64,000 nt of DNA, from positions 124,001 to 188,000 of the forward strand of contig JBGRQD010000007.1 in the NCBI GenBank assembly GCA_041725935.1, given 5' to 3'. The notes under the pieces are model-generated. The model did not search any database and was not told where the DNA came from. It was given only the letters and a program-made list of their open reading frames with translations. The stretch comes from Marivita sp041725935. Lineage in GTDB: Bacteria; Pseudomonadota; Alphaproteobacteria; Rhodobacterales; Rhodobacteraceae. Positions 35,310 to 43,422 of the stretch are shown here, in pieces. Position 1 is the stretch's first letter, and every line of letters begins with the position of its first letter. The position numbers were made by a program, and so were the translations under genes.

Positions 35310-36590
35310 TCACTCTCCTGCGATCAGTTCGGCGTGGGCGGGTCGGCCTTCCATGATGCGCAGCGCCATGACGGCAGCGCACAGGAACAACCCGGCTTCA
35401 AATATAAAGACGGCCCCGAAGGCCGGTGCGTCGGTCGTCACCGTTCGCATGATGTCGGCCGCAGCGGCGCCGGTCAGACCTCCGAACCCGGCGGCAATGG
35501 CCTGCGCCGCCCCCCAGAGACCCATGCGTGTGCCTTCGCGCTTCTCTCGGCCTTCGCCGGCAAGCGCCATCATCGATCCAATGGCGGCCACCGCAAACGC
35601 CCCGTTGAAGAACCCGAGGGCAAACACCGCGGGCAGCAAGGTCTGCGGCAGGGCATAGCCGCCCAGTATCGCGATCACGCACAGGCTTGCCGCCGATCCA
35701 AGACAGCCGCCGATCACCCAGTTGCGCAGGCAGCCAAAGCGCAGCGCGGTGGCGGCGATGCCGACGGTGAGCATTCCGAGGAAAACACCACCATTCTGGA
35801 TGCCGGAGAGCGTGGTGCTTTCCCCAGGCGTGAAGCCAAAGACCAGACCCGCATAGGGCTCGAGGATGAGTTCCTGCATAAAGTAGGCGGTCATCGACAG
35901 GAAGACGAAGATCGTGAACATCCGCGCCTTGGGTTCGGCCCAGATTTCGGCCAACCCTTCGCGGAAAGGGATAGGATCGGGTTCGGGTGCAACCTCGACA
36001 CCGCGTTCGATGCGCCAGGTGGCCAGCACCGTGATCGCCAAGGCGGTCAGAACAACGCCAGACACCACTTCGATCAGGACAGCTGGTGAGTACGGGTCCA
36101 GCAATTGCCCGACAACACCGGCGGTCATCGCAATGCCGAAGATCATCATGAGCCAAGTGATCGTTGCCGCAGCCGCCCGACGGTGGGGCGCGGTTGCCGT
36201 GGCCAACAGCGCGAGAACGGAGGTCCCCGCCGCGCCAGCGCCTAGGCCGATCAGCGCATAGGCGGTGATCGACATGATCAATCCGAGCGTATAGCTCGTT
36301 GCCATTTCGACGACACCCAAGGCAGCAAGAACGCCACCCGCGGCAAGGATCAGCATTCCGCGCAGAATCCACCGCGTGCGGTTGCCACCCTTGTCCGACA
36401 GGAACCCCCAGTTCGGCCGCGTGATCTGAATGCCGTAATGCAGCGCGACCAACAGACCGGGCAGAACGGCGGGCAGGGCCAGTTCGACGACCATCAGGCG
36501 ATTGAGCGTCGATGTGATCAGGACGATGATCGCGCCAAGCGCCATCTGCACCAGTCCAAGGCGGACGATCGAAAACCAGCTCAGGCCCAT
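35310..36590 (-). CDS. PucC/LhaA-family BCH carrier (gene between bchG and bchP)
   Basis: Major-facilitator-type membrane protein of the PucC family, in the position of Rhodobacter orf428 (sometimes called the 44.5-kDa bacteriochlorophyll synthase chain). 426 residues from ATG 36590 (MGLSWFSIVRLG), overlapping the bchG stop by one codon position. About twelve hydrophobic helices; the family motif LNRLMVVELALPAVLPGLLV is near residues 26-45 and SDKGGNRTRWI near 69-79. Probable role: handling or delivery of bacteriochlorophyll during complex assembly. Related to LhaA at 48643-50082. Confidence 0.9.
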   Translation of the reverse strand: MGLSWFSIVRLGLVQMALGAIIVLITSTLNRLMVVELALPAVLPGLLVALHYGIQITRPNWGFLSDKGGNRTRWILRGMLILAAGGVLAALGVVEMATSYTLGLIMSITAYALIGLGAGAAGTSVLALLATATAPHRRAAAATITWLMMIFGIAMTAGVVGQLLDPYSPAVLIEVVSGVVLTALAITVLATWRIERGVEVAPEPDPIPFREGLAEIWAEPKARMFTIFVFLSMTAYFMQELILEPYAGLVFGFTPGESTTLSGIQNGGVFLGMLTVGIAATALRFGCLRNWVIGGCLGSAASLCVIAILGGYALPQTLLPAVFALGFFNGAFAVAAIGSMMALAGEGREKREGTRMGLWGAAQAIAAGFGGLTGAAAADIMRTVTTDAPAFGAVFIFEAGLFLCAAVMALRIMEGRPAHAELIAGE

Positions 36591-37495
36591 CAGAACACCT
36601 CGACCGCACGCAGCGCAAAGGCCGACACCATCATGCCGGACACATACATCAAAACGCCCGTCGCGTTGTACCAGGGCGCTTTGGCCTTGGGGTCCTTGAG
36701 CATGACGGACATTGCCCAAAACTGACCGAGAAGCAGCGCCAGTACGATTGCGGCATGGGTGGATTGCCCCCAGGATGCCAAGGCAAGAATGACGAAGACC
36801 TGCGGCACGATCATCACGACACAGGCGACCTTGGCGGCTTTCTCTGGACCGAGCGTCACCGGAAGGGAGTTCACGCCCATTTGCGCATCGCCTTCGAGCG
36901 CCTTGAAATCGTTGAGCGTCATGATTCCATGCGCGCCGATCCCGTAGAGAAGCGCGATCAGGATTACGGGACCTGACGGAAGCGTCTGGCTGAGAACAGC
37001 CGCCCCGGTGAACCATGGCAGCGATTCATAGGACAGCCCGACCAATCCCGGCCCGAACCAACCGGATCGTTTCAACCGGATCGGTTCGACCGAATAGGCC
37101 CATGCGGCAATGACGCCGACCACGGTGGCGATAAAGCCCCAGGTTCCCAACATGGCGCCGAGCGCAAGCGACAAGATCGACATTGCCAGCGCGATCCACA
37201 GGCCCCATCGGCCGGGGATGCGCCCCGACGGAATAGGACGGTTGGGTTCGTTGATCGCATCCACGTGTCGGTCGCACCAATCGTTTGCGGCCTGGCTCAT
37301 GCCGCAGACAACCGGACCGGCGAGGATCACGCCTACAATCAACAGCCCCAGATGTTCGCCAATCGCCACACCCGAGGCGACAGCGCCACAGGCATAGGCC
37401 CACATCGGTGGGAACCATGTGACGGGTTTGATCAGCTCCAGCATTGCCGAAGGGGCCGGGTAGCGATCGCGGTGTAAACTTACGCTGACAGTCAT
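36590..37495 (-). CDS. bchG: Bacteriochlorophyll synthase BchG (prenyltransferase)
   Basis: UbiA-family enzyme that esterifies bacteriochlorophyllide a with geranylgeranyl (or phytyl) diphosphate. 301 residues, about eight membrane helices. NDWCDRHVDAINEPNRPIPS is the first Asp-rich motif (near 86-105) and ALEGDAQMGVNSLPVTLG carries the second. ATG 37495 is used, but this codon sits between two PpsR sites and has no ribosome site; an internal ATG at 37444 (MLELIKPVTWFPP) would remove 17 residues. First gene of the bchG-bchP-idi operon. Confidence 0.94.
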   Translation of the reverse strand: MTVSVSLHRDRYPAPSAMLELIKPVTWFPPMWAYACGAVASGVAIGEHLGLLIVGVILAGPVVCGMSQAANDWCDRHVDAINEPNRPIPSGRIPGRWGLWIALAMSILSLALGAMLGTWGFIATVVGVIAAWAYSVEPIRLKRSGWFGPGLVGLSYESLPWFTGAAVLSQTLPSGPVILIALLYGIGAHGIMTLNDFKALEGDAQMGVNSLPVTLGPEKAAKVACVVMIVPQVFVILALASWGQSTHAAIVLALLLGQFWAMSVMLKDPKAKAPWYNATGVLMYVSGMMVSAFALRAVEVF

Positions 37496-37514
37496 GTGTC
37501 AACTAGATACGACA
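37473..37514 (-). promoter_or_regulatory. Tandem PpsR/CrtJ-type sites at bchG
   Basis: TGTAAACTTACGCTGACA (37473-37490) and TGTCAACTAGATACGACA (37497-37514) fit TGT-N12-ACA with centres 24 bases apart, as at crtD/crtE. Read leftwards, the outer site ends in TTGACA, a perfect -35. The inner site lies inside the first codons of bchG if ATG 37495 is the start. They should control the bchG-bchP-idi operon. Confidence 0.78.
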
Positions 37515-37587
37515 ATTCGATTCACATCAAGCGAAACAGAACTGTCAAATCAGGTTTTGAGTGGGACGTTCCGACGCTATCCGCGCG

Positions 37588-39009
37588 TCAATCGCCGTCG
37601 CCATCCTTGCTGAGCAGACCGTATTTGCGCAGCTTCACGTAGAGGCTCTGGCGGGACAGGCCCAGCATCTCGGCGGCGGCAACACGATTGTTCCGCGTGA
37701 GGCTTACAGCCGTTTCGATACACATCTTTTCGACCACGTCCGTGGTTTCGGACACGATTTCCTTGAGCGTCGCAGAGCCGACAAGCTCCATCACGTTGCG
37801 GCTGGATTCCTCGCTGGTCTGAAGCGGGGCCTTGCGCATGACATCGACGCGGCTGATGTCCCGAATGACAAAGCCCAGCGTTGGTTCGCTGCGATCCTCA
37901 AAAAAGGTCACCGACATCTCGACCGGCGTTTTTGCACCGAATTCGTTGAGAAGCTTGGTGGAATACATCCGCATCTGGCCGGTACGGCGCGCGTTTTCGA
38001 GAAGCACGCTCATGTCGATCTGGCCGCGACCGAGAAAATCGGCAAAGCTGCGACCCCGCACATCGCCCGCATGCGCAGCATCGACTAGGTCGAGAAAGGC
38101 ATCATTGCAGGCCTCGATGGTGCCATTTGCCGTCGTAAAGACAAAAGCATCGGACCCCTTTTCGAAAACCGAGGCAAGATTGTTGCTCAGGTTGTCGAAC
38201 CGCGCGGTGGTTTCATCGGCGGTTGTCATTCGGCAGATCAGGATACGCTCACCTGCGGCGCGGAACACCTTCGGCGCGATCATGACGCGCTGACGCCCAC
38301 GCCGGGACTGGACCTCTATGCTGGCATTGCTTTCCGAGATCGACGCGTTGATCAGCGCTTCGGTGAACTCCTCGGGCCGCTTGTCGCGGAATTCCTGTGC
38401 AAAGGTGGTTCCGATCAGGTCGTCACGGCTGGATTGCAGAAGCGCCGCCGCTGGGTCGTTCAGATCCTTGATCTTGCCATCGCTGACCGACACGAAAACG
38501 ATATTGTCCCGAACGGTTCTGAGCAAAAGGCGATAGCGCGCGTCAAACTCGCGGCGGGCCTCGTAGCCTTGTTCGAGTGACATCTGGGCCTGAACAAGCT
38601 GTTGCTGCGTTTCGGCGATGGGCCGCAGATCGCGCCCCAGCATCAGGAAGGATCCGTCGGACCCGAAGGGATGGAAACTGTATCTGACCGGAAATTCCCA
38701 GACCGCATTGTCGGTATGGTTCAGCTCAACGGAGCGGGAGGGTGTTTCGCCCTTTTCCATCAGGCCCATGACCGCTTCGATCTTAGGACAGCTTTCACGG
38801 GTCAGGAAATCTACGAGGGGACGGCCCTCCCAATGGTTCAGCTTGCCAAAGGATGTTTCGTTCGGATTGATCAGAACAGAAAGAATCTTACCGTTCCGCG
38901 ACACCACGAGCGCAATATCGGACGCAACGCGGATGATGCTCGAAAGAACTTCGGCGTCGATAAGTGGTACGGAGCCGCTACTCCAGAAACTGGACCCACT
39001 TGTGTTCAT
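37588..39009 (-). CDS. ppsR: Photosynthesis gene repressor PpsR (CrtJ)
   Basis: Redox-responsive repressor of bch, crt and puc genes. 473 residues from ATG 39009, in an ATGA overlap with the ppaA stop. Three PAS-like regions (about 25-130, 150-260, 275-390), and a C-terminal Fis-type helix-turn-helix with NRVAAAEMLGLSRQSLYVKL near 441-460. Two cysteines that correspond in position to the redox pair of R. sphaeroides PpsR are visible: C259 (ERILICRM) and C430 just before the HTH (EKMCIETAV). A third lies at 301. Eleven matching operator palindromes occur in this window. Confidence 0.96.
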   Translation of the reverse strand: MNTSGSSFWSSGSVPLIDAEVLSSIIRVASDIALVVSRNGKILSVLINPNETSFGKLNHWEGRPLVDFLTRESCPKIEAVMGLMEKGETPSRSVELNHTDNAVWEFPVRYSFHPFGSDGSFLMLGRDLRPIAETQQQLVQAQMSLEQGYEARREFDARYRLLLRTVRDNIVFVSVSDGKIKDLNDPAAALLQSSRDDLIGTTFAQEFRDKRPEEFTEALINASISESNASIEVQSRRGRQRVMIAPKVFRAAGERILICRMTTADETTARFDNLSNNLASVFEKGSDAFVFTTANGTIEACNDAFLDLVDAAHAGDVRGRSFADFLGRGQIDMSVLLENARRTGQMRMYSTKLLNEFGAKTPVEMSVTFFEDRSEPTLGFVIRDISRVDVMRKAPLQTSEESSRNVMELVGSATLKEIVSETTDVVEKMCIETAVSLTRNNRVAAAEMLGLSRQSLYVKLRKYGLLSKDGDGD

Positions 39010-39794
39010 CAGCGCGTCAAAGACCTGTTTCTGGACTTGTTCTTTTCGCACAACTTCAGTGCAACCTTTACATCGTTTGTCACCAGATCGACATCCGTCT
39101 TTTCTTTGACTCCGTCCGTGAGGTTGAGAACAATTCCTCCCAGAACTAGGGGTGGGGGTGCCAAGACACCGGTTCGAATGCGTTTAACCAACTTTGCAAT
39201 CGATGCAAGCGCGTCGGGACGTGATCCCGAGAAGAGGACAATGTCGTAGCTTTCTTCGGACAAAGCCGTGATGACCGTGTCGTCGCGCGCCCCGAACAGA
39301 ATGCGAACCGAGGCACCGGCCCGCCGCATCTGGGCGGTGGCAACATGCGGACCAAGCGTATGGCTGTCATTGCCCTGAAGCAGCAACAAGATGTTGGCCC
39401 CGTTCGCCATCTCCGAAGGCTTTGCGGCCCAAGGCGGCGCAAGCATGGTCAAAAGGCCCTGCAGACGCGCAGTGGCAATCGTTACCTTGGCGAAACCGAT
39501 GATATCTTCGCACCACATGCGACCCAGCTCTCGCGCGGCTTGCGGGATATAGATGTCGACGATCTGGTCTGCGCTGATTCTGCGGTCTTTGAGTTCTTCC
39601 AGAAGGCTTTCGCCGTTGAAGGCGTCAGTCTGGAGGGAGACTTGCACGAGTTTCTGAACGACACTGCTGCGGATCGTCTGTGCGCCCTCTTCGCCCTTGT
39701 CGCTCAGAACGGACAGTACGGTCGATGCCAAGGTAGAGATGTCGAGCCGACCTTCCTCTGGGGAGATGCGATCTTCGGTCTGGTCGCTTACCAT
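39009..39794 (-). CDS. ppaA: PpaA/AerR, B12-binding antirepressor of PpsR
   Basis: Cobalamin-binding regulator that interacts with PpsR/CrtJ. 261 residues from ATG 39794, with GAGGG about 9 bases upstream; the longer ATG at 39827 lacks a ribosome site. The B12-binding signature D-x-H-x-x-G is present as DSHTLG at residues 143-148, preceded by a helical domain and the region GRMWCEDIIGFAKVTIATARLQ. Operon partner of ppsR by a 4-base overlap; two PpsR palindromes lie upstream, so the pair may control itself. Confidence 0.93.
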   Translation of the reverse strand: MVSDQTEDRISPEEGRLDISTLASTVLSVLSDKGEEGAQTIRSSVVQKLVQVSLQTDAFNGESLLEELKDRRISADQIVDIYIPQAARELGRMWCEDIIGFAKVTIATARLQGLLTMLAPPWAAKPSEMANGANILLLLQGNDSHTLGPHVATAQMRRAGASVRILFGARDDTVITALSEESYDIVLFSGSRPDALASIAKLVKRIRTGVLAPPPLVLGGIVLNLTDGVKEKTDVDLVTNDVKVALKLCEKNKSRNRSLTR

Positions 39795-39828
39795 TGTCAA
39801 ACCCTCGTAGCCGATAGCCCATGACACA

Positions 39829-39892
39829 TGTCAGGCATATCAGACAGCAGTAGTCTCTGATTCTTGGCCAAGAATGTCAAAGATAATTGACA
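39829..39892. promoter_or_regulatory. Two PpsR/CrtJ-type sites upstream of ppaA
   Basis: TGTCAGGCATATCAGACA (39829-39846) and TGTCAAAGATAATTGACA (39875-39892) match TGT-N12-ACA, centres 46 bases apart. They lie in the 294-base gap between divergent ppaA and bchF, nearer ppaA. Autoregulation of ppaA-ppsR is inferred. The rest of the gap (39893-40019) is AT-rich and holds no gene that I can support. Confidence 0.75.
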
Positions 39893-40019
39893 CTGAAACC
39901 CGTTCGGCTTTGCTTTCAAGGCCCTATCGATGAAAAAAATCCCTAAAAAACATGACCTATGCTTATTTTTCGAGAATCATCTTGGAGATTCATGGCTGAG
40001 AAAAGTCGCAGACTACGAG

Positions 40020-40061
40020 TGTAAGTTTTAGTTGACACTTGGCCCCGGCAGTAGATACTTT
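40020..40061 (+). promoter_or_regulatory. bchF promoter with PpsR/CrtJ-type site
   Basis: TGTAAGTTTTAGTTGACA at 40020-40037 fits TGT-N12-ACA and ends in a perfect -35 TTGACA (40032-40037). A possible -10 TACTTT at 40056-40061 follows after 18 bases, 28 bases before the bchF ATG. This promoter probably starts the long bchFNBHLM-lhaA-puh-acsF-hemA message. Confidence 0.75.
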
Positions 40062-40088
40062 TTAGGGAACAAGAACGGAATCGTAGAC

Positions 40089-40598
40089 ATGCCAGGACTG
40101 CAACACGCCACTGCAAAGCCAGTATTCCTCTACACAGAGGAACAGCGCGCACGTCGTGACACCAGCATCTGGACCACCATTCAGGGCGTACTCGCGCCAA
40201 TCCAGTTCCTCGTCTTCCTTGTGTCTTTGGCGCTTGTGGTCCGGTACCTGCTGACGGGCTCCGGGTATGATGCCGCGACGATCTCCATCCTGATCAAGAC
40301 GGTCTTCCTGCTGACCATCATGGTGACCGGCGCGATCTGGGAAAAGGTCGTCTTTGGTCAGTACCTCTTCGCGCCCGCCTTCTTCTGGGAAGACGTATTC
40401 TCCTTTCTCGTGATCGCACTGCACCTCGCCTATGTCTGGGCGCTGTTCACCGGCGCGCTTGGCCCGGTCGAGGAGATGTGGCTCGCCCTCGCCGCCTATG
40501 CCGCTTACGTCGTCAATGCCGGTCAGTTCCTGTGGAAACTCCGGGCGGCCCGTCTTCAGGCAAGCGCCTCTGCGATCTCTGACGAGGTGCCTGCATGA
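40089..40598 (+). CDS. bchF: 3-vinyl bacteriochlorophyllide hydratase BchF
   Basis: Hydrates the C3 vinyl group of (bacterio)chlorophyllide to hydroxyethyl, the substrate of BchC. 169 residues from ATG 40089 (MPGLQHATAKPVFLYTEEQ); an upstream ATG at 40032 lies within the promoter. About four membrane helices; WEKVVFGQYLFAPAFFWEDVFS is the conserved core near 98-119. Overlaps bchN by 4 bases. Confidence 0.94.
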   Translation: MPGLQHATAKPVFLYTEEQRARRDTSIWTTIQGVLAPIQFLVFLVSLALVVRYLLTGSGYDAATISILIKTVFLLTIMVTGAIWEKVVFGQYLFAPAFFWEDVFSFLVIALHLAYVWALFTGALGPVEEMWLALAAYAAYVVNAGQFLWKLRAARLQASASAISDEVPA

Positions 40599-41881
40599 CC
40601 GAGCAATTCACACCCCCGCCCTCGCGCGGCTGCTCCAACACCCCGGTTCTGAAGCAACGGGGCCAGCACGAGGTGTTCTGCGGTCTGACCGGCATCATCT
40701 GGCTGCACCGCAAGATGCAGGATGCGTTCTTCCTTGTCGTTGGGTCGCGCACCTGTGCGCATCTTCTGCAATCCGCCGCTGGCGTGATGATCTTTGCCGA
40801 GCCGCGCTTTGCGACAGCCATCCTGGAAGAGACCGATCTGGCCGGAATGGCCGATGCGCAGCAGGAACTGGACCGTGTCGTGTCGGAACTGTTGGAGCGT
40901 CGTCCCGACATCAAGCAGCTGTTCCTCGTTGGCTCTTGCCCATCCGAGGTCATCAAGCTCGACCTCGCCAAGGCAGCCGAACGCATGAGCGCGCAATTCG
41001 CGCCCAACGTACGGGTGCTGAGCTATTCCGGGTCCGGGATCGAGACGACATTCACACAAGGCGAAGACGCGTGTCTGGCCGCAATGGTGCCGGTTCTGCC
41101 GCAAACCGATGCGCGCGACCTGCTGCTGGTCGGTGCGTTGCCCGATGTTGTCGAAGAGCAGGCCGTTGGCCTGTTGGAAGCCATGGGCATCGGCCCGATC
41201 CGTGTGCTGCCCGCCTCGCGCGTCAACGATGAATATGGCATCGGCCCGAACACGCTCTACGCGCTGACCCAGCCCTTCCTGACTGACACCCACGAAGCGT
41301 TGCAACGTCGCGGCGCAAATCACATCGCAGCACCTTTCCCGTTCGGAGAAGAGGGCACGACACACTGGCTGCGCGCGATTGCCGATCAGTTCGGCGTGTC
41401 GGATGCCAAATTTGCCGAGGTCACCGATGCGCCTCGCGCGCGTGCCCGCAAGGCGGTTGCGCAGGCGTCAGAAGCCCTTCGTGGCCGGTCGGTTTTCTTT
41501 TTCCCCGACAGCCAGTTGGAAATTCCGCTTGCGCGCTTCCTGACCCGCGAATGCGGCATGGATGCCGTCGAAGTCGGTGCGCCCTTCATCCACAAGGTGG
41601 TCATGGCGCCTGACCTCGACCTGCTCTGCGAAGGTCCGACCATTGCCGAGGGTCAGGATGTGGACAAGCAGCTTGATCGTTGCCGCGCTGCGCGCCCCGA
41701 TCTGACGGTCTGTGGCCTTGGTCTTGCCAATCCGCTCGAGGCCGAAGGTCTGACGACAAAGTGGGCCATCGAACTGGTCTTCACACCGGTGCATTTCTAC
41801 GAACAGGCGGGTGACCTTGCAGGTCTCTTCTCGCGCCCGGTCCGTCGCCGCGACCTTCTCAAGCTGGAGGCGGCAGAATGA
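40595..41881 (+). CDS. bchN: Light-independent protochlorophyllide reductase subunit N
   Basis: NifD-like subunit of dark-operative protochlorophyllide reductase. 428 residues. Cysteines that bind the NB cluster are visible near the N-terminus (GCSNTPVL, EVFCGLTG) and in GSCPSEVIKLDL near residue 110. It reduces the C17=C18 bond together with BchB and BchL. 4-base overlaps with bchF and bchB. Confidence 0.95.
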   Translation: MTEQFTPPPSRGCSNTPVLKQRGQHEVFCGLTGIIWLHRKMQDAFFLVVGSRTCAHLLQSAAGVMIFAEPRFATAILEETDLAGMADAQQELDRVVSELLERRPDIKQLFLVGSCPSEVIKLDLAKAAERMSAQFAPNVRVLSYSGSGIETTFTQGEDACLAAMVPVLPQTDARDLLLVGALPDVVEEQAVGLLEAMGIGPIRVLPASRVNDEYGIGPNTLYALTQPFLTDTHEALQRRGANHIAAPFPFGEEGTTHWLRAIADQFGVSDAKFAEVTDAPRARARKAVAQASEALRGRSVFFFPDSQLEIPLARFLTRECGMDAVEVGAPFIHKVVMAPDLDLLCEGPTIAEGQDVDKQLDRCRAARPDLTVCGLGLANPLEAEGLTTKWAIELVFTPVHFYEQAGDLAGLFSRPVRRRDLLKLEAAE

Positions 41882-43422
41882 AGCTGACCGTCTGGACATA
41901 TGAAGGCCCGCCGCATGTCGGCGCGATGCGTGTCGCCACAGGGATGACCGGCTTGCATTACGTGTTGCACGCCCCGCAGGGCGACACCTATGCCGACCTG
42001 CTGTTCACCATGATCGAACGGCGCAACCACCGCCCGCCAGTGACGTACACAACGTTCCAGGCCCGCGATCTTGGAGCGGATACTGCCTATCTGTTCAAGG
42101 ATGCCGCGATGGCCGCCTATGAGCGGTTCAAGCCCGAGGCGATGATCGTCGGCGCGTCCTGCACAGCCGAGTTGATCCAAGATGATCCCGGAGGTCTGGC
42201 TGAGACACTTGGACTGCCGATCCCCGCCATCCCGCTAGAATTGCCCAGCTACCAGCGCAAGGAAAACTTTGGCGCGGACGAGACATTCTTCCAGATCGTG
42301 CGGCACCTCGCCAAGCCGATGGAAAAGACCGCACGCGTGACTGCGAACCTGATTGGCCCGACCGGCCTCGGCTTCCGTCACCGGGACGACATCGTTGAAG
42401 TGACGGGCCTGCTGATGGATATGGGGATTGAGGTCAATGTCACGGCTCCGATGCCCGCGTCCCCGTCCGAGATCGCCAAGATGGGGCAGGCGCATTTCAA
42501 CGTTCTGATGTACCCCGAAACCGCCGAATCCGCCGCCCGCTACATGGAGCGCGAGTTCGGTCAGCCCTACACAAAGGTGGTTCCCATCGGTGTTGGCGCG
42601 ACCCGCGATTTTGTGGCGGAAGTGGCAAAACTGGCCGGTGTAGAGCCTGTTCTGGACGAAAGCCGCCTGCGTCTGCCGTGGTATTCCGCCAGCGTCGACA
42701 GCACCTACCTGACCGGCAAGCGCGTGTTCCTGTTCGGCGACGGCACACATGTGGCCGCCTGCGCCCGCATCGTGCGCGACGAGATGGGGTTCGAGGTGGT
42801 GGGCATGGGTTGCTACAACCGCGAGCAGGCCCGGATGCTGCGTGGCGTGGCCAAGGATTTTGGTGTCGAGCCGCTGATCACCGATGACTATCTCGAAGTC
42901 GAACGCCGGATCGAGGAACTGGCCCCCGAGCTGATCCTCGGCACGCAGATGGAACGCCATATCGGCAAGCGCTTGGGAATCCCCTGCGCCGTCATCTCTG
43001 CGCCGGTGCATGTTCAGGATTTTCCGGCCCGCTACAGCCCCCAGATGGGCATCGAAGGCGCAAACGTGATCTTCGACACGTGGGTGCATCCGCTGGTCAT
43101 GGGTCTGGAAGAGCACCTTCTGACCATGTTCCGTCAGGATTTCGAATTCCACGACGATGCCGGTGCCAGCCATCACGGTCACAAGGCCAAGCTGCGCGAG
43201 GTCGGTGGGGAAACAGAGACTGTTACATCTCAACCGATGCAGGCCAATACCGGCCCGGTCGAGATTGTCTGGCTGCCCGCCGCCGAAAAGGAACTCAAGA
43301 AGATCCCCTTCTTTGTGCGCGGCAAGGCCAAGCGCAACACCGAAACCTATGCCAGTGAACGTGGCGTGGCCGAGATCAGCGTCGACACCCTCTACGAGGC
43401 GAAGGCCCATTATGCGCGATAG
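41878..43422 (+). CDS. bchB: Light-independent protochlorophyllide reductase subunit B
   Basis: NifK-like subunit that shares the [4Fe-4S] NB cluster; in this family an aspartate replaces one cysteine ligand. 514 residues. FQARDLGADTAYLFKDA (residues 59-75) and GASCTAELIQDDPGG (near 92-106) are conserved. The C-terminal 60 residues (AEKELKKIPFFVRGKAKRN) form the usual BchB tail domain. Overlaps bchN by 4 and bchH by 11 bases. Confidence 0.95.
   Translation: MKLTVWTYEGPPHVGAMRVATGMTGLHYVLHAPQGDTYADLLFTMIERRNHRPPVTYTTFQARDLGADTAYLFKDAAMAAYERFKPEAMIVGASCTAELIQDDPGGLAETLGLPIPAIPLELPSYQRKENFGADETFFQIVRHLAKPMEKTARVTANLIGPTGLGFRHRDDIVEVTGLLMDMGIEVNVTAPMPASPSEIAKMGQAHFNVLMYPETAESAARYMEREFGQPYTKVVPIGVGATRDFVAEVAKLAGVEPVLDESRLRLPWYSASVDSTYLTGKRVFLFGDGTHVAACARIVRDEMGFEVVGMGCYNREQARMLRGVAKDFGVEPLITDDYLEVERRIEELAPELILGTQMERHIGKRLGIPCAVISAPVHVQDFPARYSPQMGIEGANVIFDTWVHPLVMGLEEHLLTMFRQDFEFHDDAGASHHGHKAKLREVGGETETVTSQPMQANTGPVEIVWLPAAEKELKKIPFFVRGKAKRNTETYASERGVAEISVDTLYEAKAHYAR

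Noticed and set aside
43157..43411. N-terminal extension of bchH
   Set aside because: It is the out-of-frame shadow of the bchB C-terminus; BchH homology starts at MRDSFNEARAYN.
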